Below, in pieces: positions 12,701-24,734 of a DNA stretch of 64,000 nucleotides. The stretch spans positions 1-64,000 of the forward strand of contig JANBQC010000009.1 in the NCBI GenBank assembly GCA_027576995.1. Direction: 5' to 3'. Numbering within the stretch: position 1 is the stretch's first letter; each line of letters opens with the position of its first letter. The notes below the pieces were generated by a model. The model saw only the letters and a list, made by a program, of their open reading frames with translations. It did not search any database and was not told where the DNA came from. The translations under genes were made by a program, and so were the position numbers. The DNA comes from Dimargaris cristalligena (taxonomy: Eukaryota; Kickxellomycota; Dimargaritomycetes; Dimargaritales; Dimargaritaceae).

Positions 12701-13248
12701 ACGGTATCGCCATAGGATGGGGCCATGGAATCGGAATGAGTTTCGGGTTTCTTTCCCCGCTGCTTGGATTCGAGGTTGGAGCTGAGCAAAGTCCCTGCAG
12801 TAGCGGAATGACCAGCGGCTTTAGCTGCCGCCAGGGCCTTCAGGGCGCCAGGTGACCGAAGAAACTGGGAGGTCGACGAATAACTGCTGGGACCACTGAA
12901 GCCAGGCGACGAAGCCCGGGTCGGGGAGATGAGCGGTGAGGCCTGGGCGGATGGAAACATGGGGGTACAGGGGGAAAATTGGGGGGTCATCATCAGATGG
13001 GGAAGGCTGAGAGGAGTGTCCAAGTTAAGCTCATCGAGGGCCGGATCAAGGAGGGGACTCAAGTCGCCCTGGCCGGTAGACATTGATCCAATAGGCCCCC
13101 GGGGAATGGTTGAGGTGGTGTTCGACGCACGAGAAGACGCGGCTGCCATCATGGGGGAGAGGAAGGTGCCAAAGTTGAAAGAGTGAATCTCCTCGGAAGA
13201 GGTGGTGGAATGCCCCACGGGCTTATCAGATGAATTTTGGGATAGCAT
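9784..13248 (-). CDS. Spt23/Mga2-family transcription regulator (IPT/TIG plus ankyrin repeats)
   Basis: A single-exon protein of 1,154 aa, close to yeast Mga2 and Spt23 in length. Domains in order: a Ser/Pro-rich N-terminus; a conserved block at about 185-285; a Cys/basic cluster at about 313-341 (CLGCIRREYKRAQRRKENRS) and a second conserved block at about 398-456 (ARITCYCRHHAEK, PIMITDDHKSTKFK), both characteristic of this family; a Pro/Ser-rich linker; an IPT/TIG immunoglobulin-like domain at about 655-745 (GPVSGGTEVTLLGTGF); and ankyrin repeats at about 905-1005 (LLHAAAILGMAKL, TALHFASWVGHVEVVRVLL). In yeast these proteins are ER-anchored precursors released by proteasomal processing to activate OLE1 in response to membrane fluidity. 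I see no C-terminal transmembrane helix here: the last 130 residues are Ser/Thr-rich and polar. The family assignment is firm; ER anchoring is not supported. CAMTA factors share IPT plus ankyrin domains but lack these N-terminal blocks. Confidence 0.88.
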   Translation of the reverse strand: MLSQNSSDKPVGHSTTSSEEIHSFNFGTFLSPMMAAASSRASNTTSTIPRGPIGSMSTGQGDLSPLLDPALDELNLDTPLSLPHLMMTPQFSPCTPMFPSAQASPLISPTRASSPGFSGPSSYSSTSQFLRSPGALKALAAAKAAGHSATAGTLLSSNLESKQRGKKPETHSDSMAPSYGDTVASPAVILECLRKARGEPETMSETSVLGLMQQIPASLVQEIVNRSMQIVVLGVAQHGAKSRVETQIRLGLQLVDSKGDTVTHWPHLRLPELSVIKDRGRNRQGQVIEQPPTPPIHQTLSLEATVICASNPAKKVEVCLGCIRREYKRAQRRKENRSRHFASNSTTPAQSRPGSPTGDHSNTSMETDWDEERIAMERHRTLIFNCVHLVEFHKGEVHLPARITCYCRHHAEKVGFCIYLTMKDHMGNVIATGISPPIMITDDHKSTKFKSDRKRPKAEYDPEGRLSHKNPAEINLGHDVSKARRSVLNSPATLKPAGGMSTIDSNTLAALSGYPSIANTPLCSNTPIPSPLLAAQLSPPSTPLFPPNFLSISPPTGFPANSPPYSQVALMPPPDRLVGPSYPGMPLTSYSPFVSSGQDAFLGANSVNIPDFTLLNESHNPMAITQVLTNSQSASPQSSVFSAQFSPTNDSRPPRIDRLVPMEGPVSGGTEVTLLGTGFHENLVILFGDTPAKVTHFWSSNTMVCVLPPSSVAGPVMVSFGESPTVGEFPSLVDNKDTVPIFTYVDDTERQLMELALQVVGIKMTGRIEDPRQIAMRIVSTEGGPHNGANRRTSAPSAGNMHGYNGMSASFPQSTSPLGSLSVDTVDLTTDLHNAATLPPPSPIDLSLSYFRTSPQHMGLLQDLSAAFRKQDVEALEVAVLAILSSLQTSFTLDENSLTLLHDKTNQTLLHAAAILGMAKLTQFLLDHGIKGDVQDGNGMTALHFASWVGHVEVVRVLLDAGVSHSLLTFNSKRPIDFASARALNDVVLLLEQREDYMDFLCDGDELVLDSDTAAMMTVGTESGIPLVDYRDDVSMVTVGGCSGEGHDDSELDDATLDSMSSSFTSSTSSLRTLVSRAGGSPRKDLATLSAANGSTPSTARTTTSQLFSLATSVFEKMHAELPLRRLPFKSLGGGNYLGNGSASPPGVGQRAVE

Positions 13249-16200
13249 GGTGCCGTTAGTATATAATATCAGCGCGACGTGTTAGAACAAGAGCAAAATG
13301 GTATTGACCCGGTGCCGGTAAGCCTCCGGGTTAGGTCACTTAAGCCAATGGCGGATTTTGGTAAAAGATGAGAAAGGCAGAAGTCGTCAAGCGACTTAAT
13401 AGAAAATTAAAAGGGATGGACAATAAATGAAAATAGAAAACGAACGAGGTACTACTGGGCTCGGTCGGTAGTGTTTCAACCTTAAATAGAGGGGGGTCGA
13501 TGAAGCAGATATAGGGCCAGATGCCAAAAAAGCGAGTTGAAGGGGGTCACTGGACCGCCTGATAAGCAAGGGAAAACGATTATTCCGCGACACGCGGTAT
13601 AGACCAGAGGTGGAAAGGTCCAAGTACTGGAGGAGGTGTCACAGAGTGAGCCGTTCGTTGCACAGTTACTATGAACGGTGGTATCACGAATCAACGCTAC
13701 GCTGGTTGGTTATAGTGGAAAAGCAAAGCTTAGCGTGTGCACCAATATCTAACGAACGACGTGTTTGTACAGTCAAAACTGAAATGAAGAAAAAAATCAA
13801 GGTAAAGGAGTTTGGCAAAAGGAACGCAGATTCACCGTAGATGGGATACTGATAATGAGCCGATAGTATTGAATAAGGTAAAAGCACGAGTTAAAGGGTA
13901 CAGAAAATTATGCACGAGGCTTGGGATAGAAGAATGGAGCTAGTGAATGAGCCGAGTGAGTAGCCAAGGGGTGTTGTTTAAGAACGGGCGGTTTGACACA
14001 TGTGCAGGGATGAAACAAACGGGGGATCTGTCTGCTGAAGATATGAGGTAACGCAGCAATAGGCGGTCGGGCTATTCTCGTCCGGGAAGGATTCGAAACA
14101 CCGATAGTGCATAGAGTATATTGGCAAAGGTATATATATAAATGAATAAGTCAGAAAAGGATGATGATCATGAGGCAATTTCGATGGCAGGGTCCCCAGG
14201 GATCAAGAGACGATGACCATATATATAGAGCCCATTTCGACCAGGTTACGTATACTACCGACATATATGGCCGCTGCATATAAAAGGCAGTTGCCATTAG
14301 CAACTAAAATCCAGGTAGTGATGGGTGCCCAGTTCCTTGTAAGCAATAGCACCCCCTTAGACACTACCCTGGATCTAGCGACCATGCAGAGCACCACATG
14401 ATGTCATACTGCACGCTAAAATTCCGGGGGTGGGGCCTATCCACGTATAAAAAATAAGGGGGGGGTAGCATGCGGGTATAAAACCCAGGAGAGGGTTGAA
14501 GGGAGGAAGGGATACAGATATGCCTTATTCTGCTGAACCTCTTCCTCTTAGGCCTTGATGCCGCCCTGGGCATAGACACGGTTAACTTGCTCAGACACAC
14601 TTCTTCCCGCGAACCAAACCCAGCGGACTGGACGAAGGGGTAGGAGCAGTGGAGGGTCGAGACGAGTGTCCCAAGGAGCTGTTCGCGGTTACACAGGAAG
14701 CAGAGACACCCAGCCTGGTTGGCCTAGAAATATATATGAAACACGAGGACCTGGGGACGAGGTAGGGTAGCTTACCTATAGTTCAATTATCGGGAAAAGA
14801 AAGGCGGGTAGAAGGGTCAAACAAAACGAGATGGACCAAGAATGAGGTGGGGGTCGAGTCGAGTCGAGTTTGGATTGGATTGGATTGGCGACTGGGCTGA
14901 TGTGAAGTATTCAGGGGAGAAGCATGTGGAATACGAGGAAAACTGGCAAATAGGCCCGAAAGTAAAAGGCCACGCACGGGGTAGGAAAGTAGAGGGGGCG
15001 CAACGACAGATAGTGCGAAAAAATGGACAGAAAAGACAACAGCAGCAGGGTACCGAGACTAAATACCGATAGACAATAGATAAGTGAATGGATGAAGTGT
15101 GTGGTTTTTCAAACAGCGGTATATAATGGGAAACAATGAGAAATCAAGGACGCAAAATACGGGAGGATATGTAGGAGAAGTGATGAATAAAGTATAGGTA
15201 TTATTATACTAAATGTAGGAGGAATGTGACAACATACGAGAGGGAAAATGGCCTATTTTGTGAGCAATATCAGAACCGTAGAATTTGGGTCGATTCCAAA
15301 GAGAGAGGGGGGGGTGAGATATGTATATATATATATATATATGCGCCTATATACTAAAAACGAGACTGACTACTGACTGAGACTATACAAGCGATTACGA
15401 TGACTGCGGTGGCAGAAAAAAAAAAGGCGGGGCCGGATTTTCAGGTGCAAGGTAATATAAATGGCCAGAAAGAGGGGGTTGGCGGTGGAATTTTTAAAAT
15501 GGTTAAGAGAGGCCAGAAATAGGAGAAGGGGGGTTCGGACCAATACCAAGTGGTTGCTTTAACTACAGCCAACTCGGCAATCGAAAACCGTCCGGGTAAG
15601 TCCTTTTTTTATGAGACAACCGGAAAGATACCGGTGGTTAGTAAAGGGCGCTGGTTGGCTGCACGTTGCCGCTGGAGCTGGCGGGTCCAGTCAGAGACTA
15701 GAAAAGGCGGGGGTTGAACTGAAGGGTAGTTAGTAAGTAGTAGGTGCTGTGTGTGTGTGTGTGTGTGGGAGAGTGATAATGATGATAAAATGCCGTGGTG
15801 AGTTAGTAGGGTTGCCAGTCTGGTTTGGTATAATAAATAGAGAGGTTTAAAAGCGGACGGGCTATGGTCCATACACCACGAAGATATTTTGCCAAAAGAG
15901 ACTGAAGCACGAACGACCGCCGTTTACTTACCTACGATAAGTGCAACGACAAGTCAAACGGGGAGCCGAGATAGAGACGTGGTGGCTGGAATGGGTTCGG
16001 CAAGGAATGCACAAGCGATTAACCATCGGCCCAGAAGGAAAGAAAAGAGGAGGAGACAAGATGGACGGGGGATGAGCAGGCGCTAATAAGCGACGGACAA
16101 AAGCGCATACAGACAAGTTATGCTGAGACCAACGGAGGCAGTCAACGTTCAAGGTACACACACCCACAAGAACGCATACAAAGCAAAAGTAATTGAGACG

Positions 16201-16629
16201 ATAGATAGATACACGGAGGGGCCAAGGCTCAGCTCAGGGTCTTCAAGGGTACTCAGTGGCGGGTTAGGCCAAGTGTAGTGGTCGTGGTAAATAGGTGGGC
16301 TGGGACCGGAGTTCCTAGAATAACGATGTAATTATTCGGTACAGTGGGCCCGGTTTAAGGCCAATGGGTCTAGCTAAAGAGAAACCTCTGAGGGTGAAGC
16401 GCGACAGGAGGGTAGGGAGTTGTGCTGCAAGTGAATGTTAGGGGGGAGGCCAAGACAAGCACACCGACTAAATCTAGGGCAATTGGATAAAAAGGAAAAG
16501 AACCAGGCGAGTTGCAAATGCGGCAACTTGTTTTGGACAACAGGCACATGGGAAGTGGCGGATACAACGGCTGACTAGTTAGTGAGGTTAGGGAGAGTGC
16601 GGGGGGTTTATATATGTATAGATAGATAG
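13249..16629. other. Long purine-skewed region upstream of the Spt23/Mga2-like gene
   Basis: Much of this 3.4 kb is G+A-rich on the plus strand, so pyrimidine-rich in the sense direction of the flanking gene, as fungal promoters and leaders often are. It contains GAGTC and GGATT pentanucleotide tandems near 14853-14886, a TA repeat at 15327-15342 and a GT repeat at 15750-15766. Splice-like signals occur on the minus strand, for example a strong donor at 15931, but I could not assemble a protein from them. Confidence 0.45.
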
Positions 16630-16998
16630 TTAGGGATCCAGCAATTGTATAGACCGTTTACTAGTTCGGACTACCTGCCGAAGTAATGCAGCTGCAGAAC
16701 GTGACCATCGGGGCAGCGTGCCACCTCCGGCCATATCCATGAGAAGAACGGATGTATAGGCTACAGAATGGTGGAGATATCCTGACCAAAAGGCCCGAAT
16801 AGTAGGGTTCAGGACCCGACGGGCTGTGTTTGGTGGGCACAAGGAAGCCGAGCTAGAGTGACTAGGACCTGCCACAGACGAGCCACCCAATCGCCGCTTT
16901 AGATTCCTCCAGCTAGTGTAATCCCCCTGTGTCGCAGGTTCTTCTAACCCGTCGACTTTGCTGTGAACCATCTCTATCAGACGAACCAAAGTATCCTG
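16630..16998 (-). CDS. Possible terminal exon of an unrecognised gene
   Basis: On the minus strand an acceptor-like run (A/T-rich, then ATTACAG) ends at 16999. It is followed by 122 open codons ending in TAG at 16630, with a plausible amino-acid mix (Leu/Arg/Ser-rich, two short hydrophobic stretches). I found no convincing upstream exon: the DNA just beyond is mostly a trinucleotide repeat. It matches no family I know. It may be a last exon, a pseudogene remnant or chance. Confidence 0.22.
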   Translation of the reverse strand, partial: QDTLVRLIEMVHSKVDGLEEPATQGDYTSWRNLKRRLGGSSVAGPSHSSSASLCPPNTARRVLNPTIRAFWSGYLHHSVAYTSVLLMDMAGGGTLPRWSRSAAALLRQVVRTSKRSIQLLDP

Positions 16999-19900
16999 TA
17001 ATATATATATATTCTTTATTAGGGTAGTCCTAAACTGGGTATAACAAAACGAGTGCTTGGAAGGCCGAATCTTCCTTAACAACAACGCATGCTGTTGTTA
17101 CAACTACCCCCTTTACCCAGGCACCTTCTATATGACTATTATTATTATTATTATTATTATTACTACTACTACTACTACTATTATCCTCCGCCTGAAACCC
17201 TTCCCGCCATATACGGCCGGGTCGGAACTAATCGGATGTCCGTCCTTGCCAATCCAGTGGAGGGCCCCACTCACTGTCCACCAACGGCAAGATCCGACCC
17301 GCCTGGTGCGTTGATGTGTCTAATTAGTCCTTCCCGCATTTGGTTCCCCCCCTCCCACACCGTACCAAACACCAGTCACTGCTCATGTCGATTGGCTGCG
17401 CAGGCGGTACTGTTGGTAGTGTGGCAAAATACCTCTATTTATCCACAAGAACCTAACTCTCCAGGAATGAATGGCCCGGAACCAACCCTTACCTTCTCGT
17501 GCCAAACCTTAAAAGAAGGAGAGACTATGCCGTATAGAATATTCCCCGAAGCTCACCCAGGCGGGCTTCGCTTTTACATGGAAGATTCGTCATGATAATT
17601 AGGTTAAAGAGAAATCGAAACATGGCCACGGCATCCCCTTTTTCCTGGCTATGCACCCTAATGAATATACACCAACGTAGCCCATGGAAATAGTGCTGTT
17701 GAGATACCGCCCCCTTCCCTTCTCTCCCACCTTATCTAGCCTGAACCCTAACACCACCACTTCCAGCAGCCCCCTCCTCCCACACGCTAGATTATATTAC
17801 TCGATCCACTGCTTACTGCCGACTATTGGACCAGCACCATAGCCGAACCGACCGATAGTGACTAATCTTCCCCCTATCCCGTGGCTCATACTTTAAGCTA
17901 GGCGAATCCCCATCGTCTGGCACTAGTTTAGCATGGGTGCTCAATTAAAATCTATTCGTAGGCCACCTATTACAGTCACACGATCGATTCCTATACTTTA
18001 GCCATAGATAATTATAATACAAAAACGAGAAGAAAAAAAAGACGCACGTACATTCACCCCCCGGAAGGGGGGGGCTATCTAATGCCATTTCCCCTGGTTT
18101 GGGTACGACCCAGGCTAACTGACAGCTGCATAGTTTAAAGAGAATACTGTAGAGGTGTGGCCCTGTCCAATGTCGAAACCGCTTATCGGCCCATCGGTCA
18201 GCGAAACGGGCCTTTTTTAGACATCCATGACCGACACCACCCTGTTAAGCGCCTTATCAAAACACCCGACGGGGACAGAATTCGGTGTGTCTATTTCACC
18301 AAGTCCCTCTCTCAGTCAAAGCCTGGTTAGACACAGCTTATTGTGGAGAATAGGATGGGAAAATCACACCAAGCGCTTCTACAGTCTACACGAAACATTG
18401 GACATCACGGGGGTTACTCCATCAGCCGGTGCCAGTGCGCGGTTGGTGGTACGGTTCCAGTCCGCCCTATTGATGCAGAAATGGTGGATATTGAAAGTGA
18501 TCCGCCCTATTATGTCTTTAGGAATAGACCCACGCGAATAACCATCGGGTTTGTCTGAAAGGCGCCATGATCTGGCGGGAGCGGAGAGAGGTGGGTAGGT
18601 CCTGAAAGAGAGGGGGGTCATGGATTGGATGAAGAAAAGTGGCTATGGAACAGTGCTACCTTGCCTTGTCACGCAAATTGCCGGTGGTCATGTCAGAAAA
18701 TGAAGATAAGACACGAGAAAATGGGAGGTATTGTCGCGATGAGGGGCTCTTTCACGGCTGGCTGGAATACGGTCCAGGAACCGCGAGTGGCGAAGCCTTG
18801 TCGATACCGACAGCCACACTTGGGTAGAGAAGTATAGATAAAAAGGACGAAGATAGGTGGGTTAGTATCGGGGAAATTTAAAGTGTGGCCCTAGATGAGT
18901 TACAATCCCTCCATAAGTGTATTTTTTTGGCTGGAATTAATACATGTCCAAGAACCGCTCTACACATCGATTTACTCGGCTGAATAAATTCGTCGAGACT
19001 ATCCCCTCCCCCCCGATGCCAGCCAGCTATTTGGGCGAGGCACCATCCCCTATTGCTGCTCAAGATCATACGCTATCATATTACTGTGGGTCGCCTGGGA
19101 GAAAACTTGTCCAAACAAGGGGAGAAGGAACAATACACCGGACCCACTGACCAGGGTAGGGAAAATGCGGTGGATTGTAGGAAAAAAGTGGGGGGAGGAG
19201 GGGTCGTGCCCAAACGATTGGATTTAATTAAATGTTGCTTATTCATGCCAATCAGCCGAAGGCAAGTATAATAATGGTCCAAGTTACCCCCTACCATGGG
19301 TGCAAATAATGACATCAGACCCAAACCCCCGTTAGGGGAGCTCCATCGGATCCCCCGCACCCTGAAACCACTAGTTGCTTCGCGCCTAGCGCAAGTGACG
19401 TCTCCTCAAACACCAGTTGCCCCGACTTGGCTAGATTAGGCGAGGGACGCCTCTTATCGTGAGTAGCATGTGTAACATTCCCTGTTCAGTCCTTGTGAAA
19501 TGCTTGCTGTAGTTTTAAACGGTGGCCAGTCGGGCCTGTGACATGGAGTGATCACATGGTCATATTTAAATGGTGGCATTGGTACGAAGGTGCGCCAGAA
19601 GGGGCCATAGAACATACCGGTCTATTCCATCTCTCTTTACTACTGCTTATCGCAGCCCTATCCACGGCTGGGAGATTCACAGGTCCAAATATGAGTGGGA
19701 TAGAACCGTAGGCGTTTCTAGACACCGAAATATACCTAGTCGATTTTTACAAGTATAGAGAATAGCCCAAAGCGGTTCGATCCCTCGAGATCACGGTTCC
19801 GATGGGCCTAGCCTGATCACTCTCGAATGGGTTTGGTTTATTCCCTGTATTCGGCTTACTACCGGGTGTAGTCACATTGGTACGCCATAAACTCTGAAAT

Positions 19901-21003
19901 CTTCTATATTTTTAGGAAGATCGTGGCAGTAGAAGGAAATGAGTAACATTAGTAGGTACGTGAGAGGTACTGAAGATACATATAAGATTTACCTGGATCG
20001 TTGGTGATTTATCATCTATGCTGACTGTTCTTGTCCGCCCAACCATTTTAAATCGAATTGCCTAAATATACTAACCGGTCTGAATATAGTATTAGCATAT
20101 CCAGGTCCCTCACTAAAAACAACAAAGGGTGAAATCGACATGCATTATAGCTGGTAACTCAAAATCCCCTAGGGAGATTGGTGTGCAGGCGAACCCAATC
20201 AGGATCACTTTACTGAATATAGTGCTTTGGTATTTTTTAGAGGTATAAAAGGGGTATTACGACATTAAGTCGTAAATTGATTTCGATTTCTCCCATCTCG
20301 GCCAACATATTAATGGTGACTTACGGCCGGGGCCCGTGATTGAATTCACCGGTTTTTTATAATAGTGTGGTTACAAGATATCACTCTCGCTGATGGGGCT
20401 TTGGTGGCGGGCATAGATGATTACCTTATCATTGGTGCATAATGAGGAGGGGGTTCGATGATCGCAATATTACGCTATTCGTGTAATATTAATGAATGGG
20501 CTAAGCCGCATTTCAAGTGGGGGGGTTAATTCTTCACCGTAAGTTGAATTTACCAAAAGCCTTTTGAGGGATAGCTGTTTAATGATCGTTATTTGGGTGC
20601 AGTGTACCCCCTTTAAGAAACCCCGCCCTAATGTATCCACTTCCTTGTTATAGAAGATGTGAGGGGTTCTAACCCCTTGAAACCCAAATGGATGACGGCC
20701 ACAAGGTAAAACCCCACATTGAAAAATACGCATCCGCCGTTATAAAGGGGCACCACCTCCACTTGACTAGTTTCAAATCAGCGCAATCCATCAAAGTCTA
20801 CACGGAGAGTCTCTGGTCATCAAATCGGGGAACATCCAATTCACCCCGCTCTTACCCTTCCACCCAAGTGCAACCCTTTGCTTGTTAAACTGATAACTTT
20901 TTTCCTACCACCGCATTTTCTTTTCTCATTTGCTTCTAATATTTGTTATTTTTAAACCTCGTCTTGATAGCTTAGCTACCCTACTCGCACCGAACTCTCC
21001 CCG
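16999..21003. other. Gene-poor intergenic region
   Basis: It includes a trinucleotide microsatellite at 17135-17184 and a short G/C hairpin at 18058-18074. The last 100 bases before 21004 are pyrimidine-rich and probably form the promoter and leader of the first glucanase gene. No ORF here resembles a known protein, and several of about 60-100 codons overlap antisense to each other. Confidence 0.5.
17135..17184. repeat. ATT/ACT trinucleotide microsatellite
   Basis: About nine ATT units run directly into about seven ACT units. In one plus-strand frame it reads as a poly-tyrosine run, which is why the long open frame over it should not be trusted. Confidence 0.9.
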
Positions 21004-22578
21004 ATGCTCCAGCACTTGGATATGATATTGGGCGCGCCCGTTGGAGCTCTATCTAATTTCATTGGGCGGCACCGCGGAAAGAAGCATAGTTATAAGTACA
21101 AAGGACCCACCCCTAACGCTATTTGGAACAACGGTCAAAAAATCCGCGGGGTGAATCTAGGCGGCTGGCTAGTTCTAGAAAAATGTAAGTGTGCTTCTAC
21201 TAATGTGGACAGACTATTCCAATAACTCTTGGAATTATTTGGTAACCAAAACCGTCGGAGTGAATATCCGGTAGACTAACGGGAAACTAATAATCACTTA
21301 CTTCAGCATGAGCGTTGTCACTTTACTACCGCTTCTTTATTTTCCAGGGATTACGCCTAGCGTATTTCAACAGTTCGACAACACCGCTATGGCAGACACG
21401 GTGAAGGATGAGTACACATTCTGCCAGAACCTTGGATCGGCGGAAGCCACTCGTCAATTACGGGCACACTGGGACAGCTGGGTGACGGAAGATACCGTCC
21501 AAACTCTGCACAGCTACGGAATCAACCTTTTACGCATTCCCGTTGGCCATTGGGCTATCGAACCCTTTGGAAATGAGCCCTACGTGCCCGGTGCCCTCGA
21601 ATACCTCTGGAAAGCGACTGCCTGGGCGCAGAAATGTGGCATGAAAGTATTGGTCGATATCCACACCGCCCCGGGTTCCCAAAATGGGTTTGACAATAGC
21701 GGCCGCGCAGGCCCAATCGAATGGACGAAGAGCTCGTCCCACGTGGCGCATTCCCGACAGGTCGTCCAAAAGTTGAGCCAGCTAGTGTACGATTCTCCTT
21801 GGCGCTCCACGGTAGTGGCCATCCAGCCGTTGAACGAGCCGACCAACTGGGGCATTGATATGCACCGGCTTCAATCGTTTTATAAAGATAGCTACAAGGC
21901 CATCCGAGCCAAGTCCAAGGATACAACCATGGTCATTAGCGACGCCTTCATGGATTGGGGCTACTGGGTCAACAGCATCCCCAAGAAATGGACCAATATC
22001 GCCCTCGATGTGCACATTTACCACTGTTTTACGGACGAGTACCTGACCCTCAGTGCGAACCAGCACCTGTCCAAGGTTGCGGAAAATGAAAGAAGGATCG
22101 TCGATATGTCTCAGCATATGCCTGTAGTGGTGGGAGAGTGGTAAGTCGTTGGTAATTAACTTGGTTGTATACCTAGGCAAGGCCGGTTCGGCTTTTAATA
22201 TAGTAGGACAATTTACAGATTAATGTATATTAATATAGGTAATATCCCCCTTGATTTGTGTTTTATATCTTCCGCCGCAGGTCGCTGGATACCACCAAGT
22301 GCTACGAAAACTATTTTCGAAGCAATTTCATGCAGGATGACGAATGGGATAAGCCCAATGCTAAGCGCTACGACTGTGACTGCGGAAAGGAATCGGACCT
22401 TAACCAATACACTAATGCCTACAAGAACTTTCTGACTACGATGGGCCACTCCCAAACCAGTGCGTATGAAAAGGGAGCAGGCTGGATCTTCTGGAACTTC
22501 CGAACCGAATCCAATCCTCCCTGGAACTACATGCTGGCGGTGGAGCAGGGCTGGATCCCCCGATTCCCCAGTACCTAG
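21004..22578 (+). CDS. Exo-beta-1,3-glucanase, GH5 subfamily 9, three exons
   Basis: Exons 21004..21184, 21348..22140 and 22281..22578 join to 423 aa. Both introns (21185..21347 and 22141..22280) begin GTAAGT and end AG, and each splits a tryptophan codon: W61 in LVLEKW and W325 in VVGEW. The family hydrolyses terminal beta-1,3-glucosyl links and remodels wall glucan. Visible hallmarks are IRGVNLGGWLVLE, the acid/base Glu224 in the QPLNEPTNW block, HIYHCF, the nucleophile Glu324 in VVVGEW, and the terminal GWIFWNFRTE and EQGWIP blocks. The active site is intact. The N-terminus is basic and only weakly hydrophobic (GRHRGKKHSYKYKG), so I see no convincing signal peptide. An in-frame TAG lies 12 codons upstream of the ATG, so a secretion signal would need an upstream exon. 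The usual LEPW motif reads LEKW here. A paralogue follows 2.2 kb downstream. Confidence 0.93.
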
Positions 22579-24734
22579 CCGGAATTACGCGCGATATTCT
22601 ATTACTATAGAGATTGATTACTAAACCAATATGGTGTTTTTAATACCCACCTTATACTGCTGTTAATGAAAATGGCAGCCGGTTGTATTTACACGCTGGG
22701 AACCGCTAATGTGCATAGACCTATATTCCCAAGGAATTTTCGCTGGGTAATGGGGTGTACCCATCGACACGATTTGATGTAGATGTCTGGCAATGCGCCG
22801 GGTTGAAGGCCAACAGGTAATATAGAGGGATCACATGGATGTGTGCATATATTGGCCTTGTAGGGTTTGAGCGGATATATTATCCCAGTCAAAAATGCAT
22901 TGGGGCCTGTCGTTACATGGGAGATATAGTTACAATAGTGGAAGCCAAATCTGAACACTGAAGGTACCAAAATTGGGAATACGGGTTACATTGCTAGAGT
23001 AAGAACCTATAATCCACTGAGAGGGCCGTTCACTAGTCAAACGACTCGCCGCACTCAGGGGCAACCGGATAGTCCGGTAGGCTTAGCAATGTAAAGGATT
23101 TGCGATATATCAATAGATAAGTAGATATATAGGAAAAATGCGACAGCCACCCACTTAATGGCTGCTTGTTTTGATGGTGTTGGGTTCCCCATACTAAATA
23201 GACCTAGCCAACAGAAACCTAAGGGGGAAGGGGGGAGGACTATATGCGCATTCAAACAGCACTCTATTTTGGGTGGGTGGGGGAGACTTGACCTTAGGTG
23301 GCTGGGAAATGGGCCCCTTGCCAAGCATTCAGGGCCCTGATCAGTTGAGTGAAAACTATACGCAGCGTTTGTTTGTGAATAGGTAATTAGAGATGCTCTT
23401 CCCGACTTAGCCGCTCCTAAGGTCGCAAGGGAAGCCTCGTTGTCGCCGAGGTTCGTCAACTTAAATGAATCTATCGGTAGCTGTGTCATCAGGATGCCGT
23501 GCCACCTCATAGCAGCATCACCCTGGCATGGCACCTAAGTACTTATCTTTGATTCAAAAAACTAATAATAAAAAAACATTACCTGACAGTCACCGGTTCA
23601 GCCGGACGAGGCGCAATTTTCCATGGAGTGATATCCGTTCATTCACTGGGGTTCCGAATAAGGGCCGTATTAATTTCAATCAAGTCACCGTCAAAATAAA
23701 TGCTACTCCAAGGTTATACGCTGTGCCAATAACGCATACAGTCACAACATACATGGGATGCGGAGATGGTGACTATATGCACCAGAATTCCTGAATATAT
23801 ATAATTCTGACAGCTGCCCCCCCTCAATCGGCCATTCATCCCCCTCATTTTCGAGTCAATCGCCATCTGACTTGGTTTGTTTACTAAGTATTCTACCAAC
23901 CATAGCCTGAACCGTTTACTCCAGCCGTCACCACGCCCACCCCATACACCATAGTAATCACGAGGTACTATCGACTATAGTATAGAGGTAAGACCATCTG
24001 CCCCTGTAGACAATTATCCAACGCGATGCCCAACCCACAGCCTATTGACCCCCATGAACTATGAGTGATGTAGAACGGCTATATTTCCCGCTGCCTCCTT
24101 CCTTCATTAACAAGGGGGGGGGGCGTCTGGAAAGGAATTGATGGGTTTAGTGGTGTGCTGGCTCTGTGGGCCTATAGTGGGATTCTCGAGTTCCGGTAGT
24201 ACTGACCTGGCCCCCATGTACATTCAGTATACCGCTTCCCGCCGCTCCGCCATGTAATGGTACCACGGCGGGATCTGTCTACATTCCGCTAATGGGCGAG
24301 ACTTCAAGGGGTGTGGACAAGGGAGCCCATCACTGGGCCAAGTAGTCCCTGATTATTATCGGCTGAATAGGGGTAATGGTTGACTGATTTTATGAAGTTG
24401 CCGCCCCCTGAGTGTTACATTCAATACCATATTCTTGCAAGTTGGCCGCCATATCCTTTTATAAGTAACCCCCCTATTGTCCACACTCCAAAAACACAGG
24501 ACATGTCTGAATCACTAGCTGCAATTATGGCATAATATTGCCGTCTTAATATTTTCATGGATACATTTCTGGGGGTATTTCGGTATATAATATGGGCCCC
24601 TTCGGCGCTAAATACTGGCTTTGCCCTATCCACTTACACCTCTAATTAGTTTCTATAACGACCCTTATGACCAACATCGATACCAGTCCCACTTACATTA
24701 GAATCGCCTATAATTTACCATCTCCGCTGACCAA
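22579..24734. other. Spacer between the two glucanase paralogues
   Basis: I see nothing recognisable apart from short homopolymer tracts. The final 100 bases upstream of 24735 would contain the promoter of the second glucanase. Scattered frames of up to 160 codons on the minus strand (for example 23055-23534) show no family signature. Confidence 0.5.

Noticed and set aside
17089..17595. A 168-codon frame with a long poly-tyrosine run
   Set aside because: The run is a trinucleotide microsatellite read in one frame, and the rest is Pro/Ser/Thr-rich with no homology I recognise.
19765..19795. A GGTTCGATCCC string resembling a tRNA T-loop
   Set aside because: The flanking bases do not form a T-stem, and no acceptor, D or anticodon arms can be drawn around it.
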